Assembly: GCA_023139045.1 (NCBI GenBank)
Contig: JAGLOJ010000082.1
Span: 25,868-89,867 of the forward strand
Direction of reading: 5' to 3'
DNA: 64,000 nt
Source: Candidatus Sabulitectum sp.
Lineage (GTDB): Bacteria; Fermentibacterota; Fermentibacteria; Fermentibacterales; JCC-6
The notes under the pieces are model-generated. The model made no database searches, was not told the DNA's origin, and saw only the letters and a list, made by a program, of their open reading frames with translations. Numbering within the stretch: the stretch's first letter is position 1; each line of letters begins with the position of its first letter. Positions 52,842 to 62,467 of the stretch are shown here, one piece after another. The translations under genes were made by a program, and so were the position numbers.

Positions 52842-55157
52842 ATGCACCAATCACTGTATCGACTGGAATTTCACAGAATTCTTGAAATTGTCCAGAATTA
52901 TGCCGGCAGCAACGCTGGAAAAGAGCTTGTCTCCAACCTGCTGCCGGCAACCGACAGAGCAAGCGCACGGATTCTTGAAGATGAAACCCTCCATGCTTCT
53001 CAGCTAATCAGTGTTGGAATTGAACCTCCGGTTTCTAACTTGCAGGGTATCATCGAAGCGATGGAGTTTCTTGGTCGCGGAGCTATTGCTCTTGAGCCGA
53101 TTTACCTCAGAAGCGCCGGTGAGGCACTCTGCGACATGAAAGTTTTTTCAGAGAAAGCAACAAATTCTTCAGATTCAGTAGCAGGCATTCTTGATCTTCC
53201 AATCTCCGGGATTCCCCTGCTTGATAATCTTTCAAGAATGCTGATTCGTATTACAACAGCAGATGGAGAGCTTGCTTCAGATGCATCTCCTGAACTGAAG
53301 CGGTTATCCAGAAGAATACAATCTCTCCGTTCCTCACTCGCAGCAAGGCTGTCAACCATCTCATCCAGACTGGCGGGAATTGGAGTTCTCAGGGATTCTC
53401 CACCCTCAATAAGATCAGGAAGATATGTTCTTCCTGTTACCGCCGGAAAAAGAGGATCCGTGAAGGGTCTGATCCATGACAGGTCGGAAAGCGGAGCCAC
53501 ATTTTATATAGAACCAGCGGAACTTGTGGAAGCTGGGAATGAACTGCAGGAGGCCCTCCTTGACCTTCAGCAGGAGCGCAGACGGATTCTTCGGGAAGCC
53601 ACCATGGCTCTCAGAGAGCAGATTGAAGAGATTGAGAATGGAATTTCAATCTTGAGCGGTCTTGATTTTGTCTTTGCCCGGGCGCGATATCACATCCGGG
53701 AAGACACAGTATTTCCTGAAGAAGGGCAGTTGGACCTCAGGGATCTGGCACACCCCCTTCTTCCACGGGATACCGTGGTAAAAAGCAGAGTAAGACTTGC
53801 GGAAGGCTGGCGTGTTCTTGTAATCAGCGGGCCCAATGCCGGCGGCAAGAGTGTGCTTTTAAAGGCTCTGTCACTGGCTTCTGTTTGCAGCAGAAGCGGC
53901 CTTGGGGCTCATGCCGGCGATGCGTCATTCATGCCGTTTTTCAGTAAAGTCATGGTTTCCATGGGAGATAACCAGTCAATTGCCATGCACCTGAGTACAT
54001 ATTCTGCAAGGCTCTCCGAGCAGAGAGACATATTGTGGAGCGGCGACTCCGAGACTCTGGCCATTATAGATGAACCGGCAGCAGGAACCGATCCGGTTAC
54101 AGGTGCAGCTCTCGCTGCTGTTTTTCTTGAGGAACTGGCGGATTCCGGGGTCAGGGCCATTGTCAGTACTCATATGGGACAACTGAAGCTGCTGGCCAGA
54201 GAAAAACAGGGGTTTCACAACGCGTCCATGTCCTTCAATCCGGAGACCCTTACACCCGGCTTCAAATTCATCGCAGATATTCCGGGGGCATCCTGCACCC
54301 TGGAAGCCGCAGCAATCGCTGGTTTCCCGGAAGAAATGCTCAAAAAAGCATCCGATCTTGCAGGAGACTCATTCAGTCTTGACAGCCTTGTGGTAAGTCT
54401 CAGAGATCTGGAAGAGACACGCCAGAAGGAGCTTCATCGTCTTACCGAGGACAGAAAGCATGCCAGGAAGAGCAGAAAGTTCCTGGAAAAGCAGTTGAAA
54501 GAGACCAGAGATAATCTTGAAAAGAAGATAGATGCAGTTGATGAAGAAAAGATCAGGGCTCTAAAAAACATTCAATCAAAAGCGGATTCTCTCATGGTTT
54601 CCATTGCAAATTCTCCATCAGCCGGCGCGAGGCGGGATGCCAGGAGGAAACTCAGCGAAATGGCTGCCAGAGAAACACCGGCAGACAAATCCGGGAAGCA
54701 CAAAACATCCACCAGTGAAACGATTCCCACTATTCAGCCCGGTGATCATGTTCAGATTGAGGGATGGTCTGTTTCCGGTATTGTTGAGAAGGCAGGTCGA
54801 TCCAGCGTCATGGTTAGAATTGGTTCAATTCTTGTTAAAAAGAAATTGACCCAGTTGACCAAACTCGCTCCACCGGAAGAAAAACAGGTTGCTTCATCCG
54901 AGTACAAAGCGATCGAGGAGAATCCGGAAGCTGTTCTTCTGGGAATGACGGTTGACGAAGCCATTGCCGAGCTTGATATAAAGCTTGATAATTGTACTGC
55001 AATTGGTCTGAAAAGAATAAGGGTTGTACACGGAAAAGGACGATTGATGCAGGGAGTAACCGAGTGGCTCAGGCGTGATAAAAGGCTGAAAAGTGTGTCC
55101 ATTGCTTCGCCGGAAGAGGGCGGTACCGGAGCGTCCATCATAATACTTAAGGGGTAG
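52842..55157 (+). CDS. mutS2: MutS2-family endonuclease/ATPase
   Basis: Walker A GPNAGGKSVLLKAL, IIDEPAAGTDP, C-terminal Smr domain (DNCTAIGLKRIRVVHGKGRLMQGV). Confidence 0.95.
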   Translation: MHQSLYRLEFHRILEIVQNYAGSNAGKELVSNLLPATDRASARILEDETLHASQLISVGIEPPVSNLQGIIEAMEFLGRGAIALEPIYLRSAGEALCDMKVFSEKATNSSDSVAGILDLPISGIPLLDNLSRMLIRITTADGELASDASPELKRLSRRIQSLRSSLAARLSTISSRLAGIGVLRDSPPSIRSGRYVLPVTAGKRGSVKGLIHDRSESGATFYIEPAELVEAGNELQEALLDLQQERRRILREATMALREQIEEIENGISILSGLDFVFARARYHIREDTVFPEEGQLDLRDLAHPLLPRDTVVKSRVRLAEGWRVLVISGPNAGGKSVLLKALSLASVCSRSGLGAHAGDASFMPFFSKVMVSMGDNQSIAMHLSTYSARLSEQRDILWSGDSETLAIIDEPAAGTDPVTGAALAAVFLEELADSGVRAIVSTHMGQLKLLAREKQGFHNASMSFNPETLTPGFKFIADIPGASCTLEAAAIAGFPEEMLKKASDLAGDSFSLDSLVVSLRDLEETRQKELHRLTEDRKHARKSRKFLEKQLKETRDNLEKKIDAVDEEKIRALKNIQSKADSLMVSIANSPSAGARRDARRKLSEMAARETPADKSGKHKTSTSETIPTIQPGDHVQIEGWSVSGIVEKAGRSSVMVRIGSILVKKKLTQLTKLAPPEEKQVASSEYKAIEENPEAVLLGMTVDEAIAELDIKLDNCTAIGLKRIRVVHGKGRLMQGVTEWLRRDKRLKSVSIASPEEGGTGASIIILKG

Positions 55158-55163
55158 TTAACC

Positions 55164-56867
55164 GTGGCATTCAATCCCATTGATGTAGAGATGGTAAAGG
55201 ATTCCACGGACATAATCTCAACAATTCAGCGGTATGTGGAACTGAAGAGGTCAGGCAGTTCCTGGAAAGGGCTATGCCCGTTTCACAGAGAGAAAACTCC
55301 CAGCTTCTTCGTTTTTCCAGGCAGGAGTACATGGAAGTGCTTCGGGTGCGGAGAAGGTGGCGATGTAATCAGTTTTCTGATGAAGCACAGGAATCTAACA
55401 TTTCTGGAAGTTGTAGAGGATCTGGCTGAAGAAAGCGGTATTGCAATTGAAAGAACCGGAAGCAGGGCAGTCTCTGCGGGTACTTCCACCGGGCTGTTCG
55501 AAATAGTCACCGAGGCTCAGGAATTTTACAGGAATTGCTTTCGTGAGCCTGCTGGAAAAAAGGCACGGGAATACCTGCGACAGAGATTAATCGATGAGGA
55601 TGTTCTTGAAATCGGTATCGGATATGCACCAGGTGAAAATTCTCTTCTGGCACATCTCCGCAGCCGTAACTACTCAGTTTCCGTTATGAGTGAGGCGGGG
55701 CTTGTTATCACCGACAGAGGTGACCCGTATGACCGATTCAGAAAGCGGCTGACATTCCCTATTCGTGACAGAAGAGGAAGAGTTGTTTCCTTCGGTGCCC
55801 GGGGTTTTGGTGATGCAGTACCGAAGTATTTAAACGGGCCTGAGACGTCAATATACAGAAAAGGAACCTTTCTTTACGGCTACAGTACAGCGCAGAAAGG
55901 TGCCCGTGATACGGGTAAGGTTATTCTTGTGGAGGGATACTTTGACCATGCAAGACTGATTTCCATCGGCCTCACTGGAACTGTTGCAACAAGTGGAACT
56001 GCCCTCACTGAAAAACAGGCCAGAAACTTGAAGGGCATGTCCGACAATATATACATCTGCTACGATGGCGACTCTGCTGGCAGAAAGGCAGCAGTCAAAG
56101 CCGCTGAAACCCTTCTTGCGCAGGGAACATACCCGCTAATTGTCAGATTGCCGGGAGGTATGGATCCGGACGATTTCATCAGGGATAAGGGAAAGGAAGC
56201 TTTTGAACAGCTTATTGTCTCGGCTCTTGACCCTGTATCATTCTGCATCTCGCTTCTTGGGGGGAAAATACCGGAGGGACCTGGCAGAATTCAGGTAGCC
56301 AGACGACTTCTTGAAGTCGTCGCATCTTCTTCCAATCCATTGGTGGAGGAGGATCTTCAAAGGAAAGTTGAGAGATTCACCGGGTACTCGAGAACTGCAC
56401 TGGCAAAGTCGGGAGACGCAATCAGAGATTCAAAAATGCCTTCTGTACACAGGGGTAGAAGATCAAAGGGTGAGATAGGAAGCGGCGACAGAGGTATTCT
56501 GAGAGCAATTACCGCAGGTGGCCTTCTGGACAGAGAACTGATTAAATTTCTCAAAGACGAGGATATGACATCGGAGCGGGCTGTGACAATTCTAAAGGCC
56601 TTCAGGAAACAGATAGACCAGGGTTATTCAACTCTGATTTTCGGAGAGCTTTCCGAAGAAATTGCCAGTGATTGTGCTGATATAGTGGGTATTCTGGAAT
56701 CTGTTACATCCGGGGAGATCAGCACGTTAAAAACGGATATTGAAAGAAAGAGGAGGGAGATCCCCAGGCGCAGAGAGCTGCGCAGAGGGCTTGCCGGTGC
56801 TGGCTCTGAGGAGAAGGCAATAACTCTTGAAGAGCTTGCAGACGGTGGTGCGATCCATGAACGGTAG
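55164..56867 (+). CDS. dnaG: DNA primase DnaG
   Basis: CPFHREKTPSFFVFPGRSTWKCFGCGEGGDVISF zinc finger, TOPRIM VEGYFD...GTALTEKQ...YDGDSAG. Confidence 0.97.
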   Translation: MAFNPIDVEMVKDSTDIISTIQRYVELKRSGSSWKGLCPFHREKTPSFFVFPGRSTWKCFGCGEGGDVISFLMKHRNLTFLEVVEDLAEESGIAIERTGSRAVSAGTSTGLFEIVTEAQEFYRNCFREPAGKKAREYLRQRLIDEDVLEIGIGYAPGENSLLAHLRSRNYSVSVMSEAGLVITDRGDPYDRFRKRLTFPIRDRRGRVVSFGARGFGDAVPKYLNGPETSIYRKGTFLYGYSTAQKGARDTGKVILVEGYFDHARLISIGLTGTVATSGTALTEKQARNLKGMSDNIYICYDGDSAGRKAAVKAAETLLAQGTYPLIVRLPGGMDPDDFIRDKGKEAFEQLIVSALDPVSFCISLLGGKIPEGPGRIQVARRLLEVVASSSNPLVEEDLQRKVERFTGYSRTALAKSGDAIRDSKMPSVHRGRRSKGEIGSGDRGILRAITAGGLLDRELIKFLKDEDMTSERAVTILKAFRKQIDQGYSTLIFGELSEEIASDCADIVGILESVTSGEISTLKTDIERKRREIPRRRELRRGLAGAGSEEKAITLEELADGGAIHER

Positions 56868-57837
56868 AAAACCCGTATTCTCTGATACAAGGAAAAGTTT
56901 TCGATCGGTGGTTAATTCAGCAGAGGTTTCAAATAAAGAGAGAAGAAGTCAGCTTGCAGGAATTATCAACGGAACAAGGCAGAAGCTTCTGAACCTGCTG
57001 AATCTGCCTGAAGATCTAACGGGCAGGGGTGACTGGACTCTGGTGCAGAAGATAATCCATGGAGAACTTCCAAAGGTTGAGAATCCTGATGTCAAGGCTG
57101 AAGCTGACAAGTGTATTGACCTGCTTATGGATGCTGAAGCAGAACTGGTAGAGGGTAACCTCCGCCTTGTTCTTATGGTTGTAAGGCGATATGCCCGGGG
57201 TGCTACCGGTGCCCTGGAGGAAATGGATTTTGTCCAGGAGGGGTGTGAAGGGTTACTTGATGCAGTGAGGAGATTTGACTTTTCCGGTAATGGAGGGTTT
57301 CTTACATATGCACTGATCCGGATTAGAAAGAGAGTGATTCTAGCCATGGAGCGGCAGCACAGACTGGTGAGAATACCTTCACATGTGATCAGGAAAGGTA
57401 GATACCTCAAGGAGGTAATAGATGATTTTACCTCAGACAAGGGCAGATACCCCGCGCCTCATGAAATTGAGATTGAGACCGGTGGAGATATGGACTGGTC
57501 TATTCTGTTAAGTCTTTCAGAAACTGTCGATCCCATCCACAGCCCTGTGGGGGAAACTGGACTTTCTCTGGAAGAGCAGATTGCATCAAGCTGCATGAAA
57601 CCGGGATCAATTCCGCTTAACGAACTGGTGGAAGATGCTTTAAAAAGGCTGGACAAGAGAGCCAAGTTTGTTCTTGTCATGCGTTACGGCTTGCTGGATG
57701 GAGATATTCACAGACTTGCAGACATTGCAGAGGTTCTGGGGCTTTCAGTAGAAAGGACTCGACAGATTGAAAAAGCTTCCATTAAGGTACTTCGCGAAAA
57801 TTTCGGTGACTTTGATATTTCTGACTGGTTGCAGTAA
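56857..57837 (+). CDS. sigma-70 family RNA polymerase sigma factor (divergent region 2)
   Basis: Region 2 ELVEGNLRLVLMVVRRYARG..DFVQEGCEGLLDAVRRFDF; region 4 LADIAEVLGLSVERTRQIEKASIKVLRE; downstream of dnaG. Confidence 0.88.
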   Translation: MNGRKPVFSDTRKSFRSVVNSAEVSNKERRSQLAGIINGTRQKLLNLLNLPEDLTGRGDWTLVQKIIHGELPKVENPDVKAEADKCIDLLMDAEAELVEGNLRLVLMVVRRYARGATGALEEMDFVQEGCEGLLDAVRRFDFSGNGGFLTYALIRIRKRVILAMERQHRLVRIPSHVIRKGRYLKEVIDDFTSDKGRYPAPHEIEIETGGDMDWSILLSLSETVDPIHSPVGETGLSLEEQIASSCMKPGSIPLNELVEDALKRLDKRAKFVLVMRYGLLDGDIHRLADIAEVLGLSVERTRQIEKASIKVLRENFGDFDISDWLQ

Positions 57838-58615
57838 GGAAAACAGTGCAGCACAAGCGGTTCAGAGTGAATCACTGGAATCGGATACTGCTGTTATTGT
57901 TTTCGGTCCGTCGCTCACGGAGATGTTTTACATTTCCGGAACCTGGGACAGGCTGGCCGGGGTTGACAGGTTTTCAATATGGCCTTCTCAGGCTTCCGAG
58001 TTAGCAGTGATTGGAGATTTTCTTGCCCCATCCCTGGAAATGATAACAGCTCTGGGCGCTACTTCAATACATGTTGTGGGAAGAAACCAGTCATTGCTCG
58101 ATCTGGCAGAAAGGCTTGATATTCCATGTTATCAGTATTCTTTTGATAGACTTGATGATGTTTATGAATCCTGCAACAGAATTGAGAACCTCTATCAGGA
58201 AGCGGATTTCACCGGTTTCAGAGATGAAATCGAGGTAACCCTGGATTCCCTGTCTGTTCTTTTTTCATACGACCCACCTGAGGTCATGATCGTTGTGTAT
58301 CTGAAGGGTGACGGCGCTATCAGTCTTGCGGGAATGGATACCTTCTACTTTGATATTCTGCAGGGTATGGGTTGTGCTCTAGCGGCCCCGGAGGCAGGCA
58401 GCTATCCTGCGGTGTCTGTAGAGGGGATTCTGGCAATTGCCCCTGACCGGGTGATAATTCTTGACCCGTACAACACAGGTGAGACTGCCCTTGATGCATG
58501 GAGAAGCAACGGGCTTGATGACTCAAATGTAACAGTTCTGTCAGGTGATCATGTTCTTATTCCGGGAGCACGGTTACAGGAACTCATTATCGGAATCGCA
58601 CAGTGTCTGAACTGA
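57767..58615 (+). CDS. substrate-binding lipoprotein of B12/iron-siderophore ABC importer (BtuF/FecB-like)
   Basis: TTG start with AAAGGA 9 nt upstream; MKKLPLRYFAKISVTLIFLTGC lipobox; FGPSLTEMFYISGTWDRLAGV. Confidence 0.82.
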   Translation: MKKLPLRYFAKISVTLIFLTGCSKENSAAQAVQSESLESDTAVIVFGPSLTEMFYISGTWDRLAGVDRFSIWPSQASELAVIGDFLAPSLEMITALGATSIHVVGRNQSLLDLAERLDIPCYQYSFDRLDDVYESCNRIENLYQEADFTGFRDEIEVTLDSLSVLFSYDPPEVMIVVYLKGDGAISLAGMDTFYFDILQGMGCALAAPEAGSYPAVSVEGILAIAPDRVIILDPYNTGETALDAWRSNGLDDSNVTVLSGDHVLIPGARLQELIIGIAQCLN

Positions 58616-59391
58616 TTTTCCAGGATTTTGGAGTGGGTTATTCTCCCGGCAGTGTGGCCGTTTCCGGTGTATCAATGAGGATTACAGGTGGAAGTGTAAC
58701 AGCAGTTATCGGACCCAATGGAAGCGGAAAGAGCACACTCCTTAAAGGCATTTTGTCTTTCCCGGGAGTTCACACCAGAGGATCGGTCACCCTTGATTCT
58801 CTTGATATTCACTCAATGAACAGAAGCGAGAGAGCCGGCAGAATTGCATATCTTCCGCAGTCTCCGCCTGTTCCAGCGGGTCTGACGGCAATTGAAACTG
58901 TACTTCTGGGGCGATTTCCCCACAGAAGTGCATGGTCTCGTGACTCTCTGGAGGATGTTAAAATAGCCCTTGACGCTTTAGAGATGGTTGGTGCAACCCA
59001 CCTTGCGGATAAATTTACAGATGAGATATCAGGAGGTGAAAACAGGCTGGTCAACCTTGCGGCAGTGCTTTCCCAGAAAACAGAAGTGATACTTCTTGAT
59101 GAACCAGGATCATCTCTGGATTACGGGCATGCAGTTCAATTGTGGAAACTTCTCGCCGATCTGGCTGAACGGGGAATGATCATTCTGGCCACAACCCACA
59201 GGATCGAAATGTCCGGCAACGCTTTTGACAAGGTTCTGCTTCTTTCTGAAGGCAAGTCACTGGCTTTCGGGGAACCGGAAGATGTATTCCTTTCAGGTGA
59301 TCTTCTTTCAAGAGTGTACAAAACACCCATGGAGGTCAGGCGGAGTTCGCCAGATGGAAGCTGGATTGTGTTTCCGGGGGTGTCTGTATGA
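58603..59391 (+). CDS. ABC transporter ATP-binding protein (BtuD/FecE-like)
   Basis: GPNGSGKSTLLKGIL, SGGENRLVNLAAVL, ILLDEPGSSLDYGH; GTG start. Confidence 0.9.
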   Translation: MSELIFQDFGVGYSPGSVAVSGVSMRITGGSVTAVIGPNGSGKSTLLKGILSFPGVHTRGSVTLDSLDIHSMNRSERAGRIAYLPQSPPVPAGLTAIETVLLGRFPHRSAWSRDSLEDVKIALDALEMVGATHLADKFTDEISGGENRLVNLAAVLSQKTEVILLDEPGSSLDYGHAVQLWKLLADLAERGMIILATTHRIEMSGNAFDKVLLLSEGKSLAFGEPEDVFLSGDLLSRVYKTPMEVRRSSPDGSWIVFPGVSV

Positions 59392-60320
59392 AACGAACTC
59401 TGGCAATTCTCATTCTTCTGGCATGTACGGGAATTGTCGTTTCTCTTGCCACCGGGCCGTTAGGTTGGAATGCTCCCGGTCAGGTGATTATGTACCTCAG
59501 GCTTCCAAGGATTCTTCTTGCAATCACCGCCGGTGCCAGTCTTGCTGTCTCAGGCTGTGTGCTGCAGGCTGTACTGAGGAATCCACTTGCCACACCGTAC
59601 ACACTGGGGATCAGTGCAGGTGCCGGCGTTACTGCCGGTTTTATCATACTTTCAGGTATTTCTCTGCCAATATTTCTTGTCTATCTTTCCGGTACTGCCG
59701 GGGCACTGGCAGCCTCAACCCTGACATGGTTTCTGGCCGGTCGCGGCCAGCGAGACCACTCTGGCCTGATCCTGGCCGGTGTAACAGTGAACCTCCTGGG
59801 GGCTTCCGTTCTTCTTCTAATTGAGTACATGAGCCCGGCATCCCGTCTGGTGGAGATCATCAGATGGATGATGGGTGACCTTGCTGTTTCCGGTTACCGC
59901 AGAGTTCTTTTCCTTCTTCCGTTCCTGGTTGCCGGGATGGTTCCGGCACTGCTGAAAACAGGCACATTGAACCAGTTCCTAACAGGCACCGAAATGGCTG
60001 AATCCAGGGGAGTAAACACAGTCAGGGAAAGGTTCCTTCTGCTGATTGCAGCAGCAGTTCTTGCCGGGGGTGCTGTAGGAGCGGTGGGCCCGATTGGTTT
60101 CGTAGGGCTTATAGTGCCACACACAATGAGACGACTGGCAGGGGGAGACTACAGAAGGCTTCTTCCTCTTTCTGCTCTTGGCGGGGCTGTTCTTATGCTC
60201 TGGGCGGATATCTTCTCAAGAGTGGTTATTTCCCCTGCGGAACTCCCGATCGGCGTTATTCTCTCCCTCCTGGGCGGCCCGTTCTTTCTCTATCTGCTTA
60301 TAAAGAAACCCCGCCTGTAG
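59388..60320 (+). CDS. FecCD/BtuC-family ABC transporter permease
   Basis: LRLPRILLAITAGASLAVSGCVLQAVLRNPLATPYTLGISAGA, GFVGLIVPHTMRRLAGGDYRRLLPLSALGGA. Confidence 0.92.
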   Translation: MKRTLAILILLACTGIVVSLATGPLGWNAPGQVIMYLRLPRILLAITAGASLAVSGCVLQAVLRNPLATPYTLGISAGAGVTAGFIILSGISLPIFLVYLSGTAGALAASTLTWFLAGRGQRDHSGLILAGVTVNLLGASVLLLIEYMSPASRLVEIIRWMMGDLAVSGYRRVLFLLPFLVAGMVPALLKTGTLNQFLTGTEMAESRGVNTVRERFLLLIAAAVLAGGAVGAVGPIGFVGLIVPHTMRRLAGGDYRRLLPLSALGGAVLMLWADIFSRVVISPAELPIGVILSLLGGPFFLYLLIKKPRL

Positions 60321-60557
60321 GAACAGTGTTCCCTGAAGAAGTACTCTGGGAGAAGAAGACCGGAACAGATACTGGAGACACGAACAAAGACCCAGTCGGT
60401 ACAATGCTTCTTTTGAGAGGTGCAGAAATATTCGTGTAATCTGAAAATCGGTGTAAACCATACACCAACCCTATTGACTCGGGTTATTGAATGGAATAGC
60501 TTACATAAAATGCAGAAGGCAAATTCGCCTATGCTGTAAAAAAGCAGGGAATGAGCA

Positions 60558-61382
60558 GTGCTGACAAAGTATCGTAATCTTCTGGTTCAGAAAAGATACA
60601 GTGAGAATACCCAAAAGGTTTATCTTAACTACTTTGCAGATTTTGTCAGGAATTTTGGTGCTTCCAATTTGGAAAAGCTATCTGTGGATGAGATTAACGG
60701 ATATATTCTTGATCTTGTAGAAAAAAGAGGTATTTCTGGCAGTCAGCAAAATCAGAGGATTAATGCTATCAAGTTTTACTATGAAAAGATTCTGGGTAGA
60801 GAAAAGCAATACTATGAGCTTCATCGCCCCAGAAAAGAGCATAAGCTACCAAAGGTTCTCAGCAAAAATGAAATTAAAAGAATATTCGATTCATGCAACA
60901 ACATAAAGCACCGTTGCATACTGATGCTGATTTACTCAGCCGGTTTAAGACGTAGTGAGCTTATCAATATGAAAGTAGATGATATTCATTCCGAGCGAAT
61001 GCTTATCAGCATTAGAGCAGCTAAAGGTAATAAAGACAGGATATCATTGCTATCAGAGAACATGCTCAATTCTCTAAGGAGCTACTACAAAGAGTACAGA
61101 CCCAGGGAACATCTATTTGAAGGCTTACACGGTGGAAAGTATTCCGCATCCAGCGTTGCCAATATCTTGAAAAATGCCGCTCTTAAGGCAGGTATAAAGA
61201 AAAGAGTAACACCACATATGCTCCGACACAGCTTTGCGACACATCTACTTGAACAGGGGACTGATTTGAGATATATTCAGGAACTTCTCGGGCATAGCAG
61301 TACAAAAACCACGGAGATTTACACACATGTTTCCCGACAGGCGATAAATAAGATCAGGAATCCAATTGATGAGATGTTTTGA
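60558..61382 (+). CDS. tyrosine recombinase/integrase at head of the cassette array
   Basis: Catalytic set: SAGLRRSELINM (R), AAKGNKDR (K), HMLRHSFATHLL (HxxR), LLGHSS (H), IYTHVSRQAINKIRNPIDEMF (Y). Confidence 0.93.
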   Translation: MLTKYRNLLVQKRYSENTQKVYLNYFADFVRNFGASNLEKLSVDEINGYILDLVEKRGISGSQQNQRINAIKFYYEKILGREKQYYELHRPRKEHKLPKVLSKNEIKRIFDSCNNIKHRCILMLIYSAGLRRSELINMKVDDIHSERMLISIRAAKGNKDRISLLSENMLNSLRSYYKEYRPREHLFEGLHGGKYSASSVANILKNAALKAGIKKRVTPHMLRHSFATHLLEQGTDLRYIQELLGHSSTKTTEIYTHVSRQAINKIRNPIDEMF

Positions 61383-61467
61383 AAGGAATCCCACGTAATG
61401 AAAATGTATACTCAATTGTTCTTAGCCCTCGATTCTGGCAGAGTAACAACAATAAGTATATCCTTAC

Positions 61468-61474
61468 GTTGGGC
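61468..61474 (+). other. attI-like/first cassette core site GTTGGGC
   Basis: Matches GTTRRRY; reverse complement (GCCCAAC) is the R'' core of the first attC-like site; complementarity extends to GTTGGGCGTA / TACGCCCAAC. Confidence 0.7.
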
Positions 61475-61533
61475 GTAATTTGGAATAAGAGACATTACAG
61501 AGATGAACTTTAAACAAAAAAAAAGGAAATAAA

Positions 61534-61998
61534 ATGAAAACAAAAATTGACACAAAGAAAGCATTTTTATGGGGAAGCGTTCTGATTATTATACAGATGA
61601 TAATTGGAAATGTTTTTTATATGAATCCTTTTGTTGCCAATATCTATAAACAATTTGAAGGACATCATTCACTAAAAACATTTGAATTTATTGGTGGATT
61701 TGGAAATTGGATATTTTTAACAATGGTATTTGGAATATTCCTTATGATTGTGTGGATATTTTTATACAGACTTTTTTATTCAAGTTTGCCGGGTAATGGG
61801 TGGATTAAAGGATTGTATTTTGGAATTATCATCGGATTTATTAAATCAGTTCCAGAAGCCTTCAATCAATGGATGCTAATAAATTATCCGACACCTTTGA
61901 TTTTAGTTCAATTATTTAACACTTTCGTAAGTTTAGTAATTTTTGGTGCATTATTAGGATTTTTCTTTTCAAAATTTAAAGTAATAACAAATGAATAA
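61534..61998 (+). CDS. cassette 1 ORF a: small multi-TM membrane protein, hypothetical
   Basis: 154 aa, about four hydrophobic segments; AAGGAAAT RBS; AT-rich. Confidence 0.75.
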   Translation: MKTKIDTKKAFLWGSVLIIIQMIIGNVFYMNPFVANIYKQFEGHHSLKTFEFIGGFGNWIFLTMVFGIFLMIVWIFLYRLFYSSLPGNGWIKGLYFGIIIGFIKSVPEAFNQWMLINYPTPLILVQLFNTFVSLVIFGALLGFFFSKFKVITNE

Positions 61999-62449
61999 TA
62001 CAAACATCGAAAATATTGCATATTGCGGACTATATTGTGCTGATTGTCCAAACCGCAAAGGGATAATTGCCGATTTAGCACGAGATTTAAGAAAAGAATT
62101 GAGAATATATCGTTTTGACAAAACAGCAGAATTATTGTCTTCATATTCATTTTTTAAAACATTTGAAAAGTATCCTGATTGCTATGAAGTTTTAGGAGCG
62201 ATGGTGAAATTGAGATGTGGAAAAAGTTGCAGAAATGGTGGTGGAAATCCAAATTGTAAAATTAAAAGATGCGTTCAAAAAAAACAAATTATTGGCTGTT
62301 GGGAATGCGATGAATTTGAGACTTGTGATAAACTTAAATTTTTAGAAGTAAATCACGGAAAAGCTCACATTAAAAACTTGAAAATAATAAAAAAGAAAGG
62401 TGTTGATGAATTTATTATTGGAAAGAAACATTGGTATGCAACGAAATGA
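61991..62449 (+). CDS. cassette 1 ORF b: DUF3795-like Cys-rich protein
   Basis: YCGLYCADCPNRKG...CGKSCRNGGGNPNCKIKRCVQKKQIIGCWECDEFETCDKLKFL; overlaps ORF a by 8 nt. Confidence 0.75.
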   Translation: MNNTNIENIAYCGLYCADCPNRKGIIADLARDLRKELRIYRFDKTAELLSSYSFFKTFEKYPDCYEVLGAMVKLRCGKSCRNGGGNPNCKIKRCVQKKQIIGCWECDEFETCDKLKFLEVNHGKAHIKNLKIIKKKGVDEFIIGKKHWYATK

Positions 62450-62467
62450 AAATGAATAAAAAACTAC

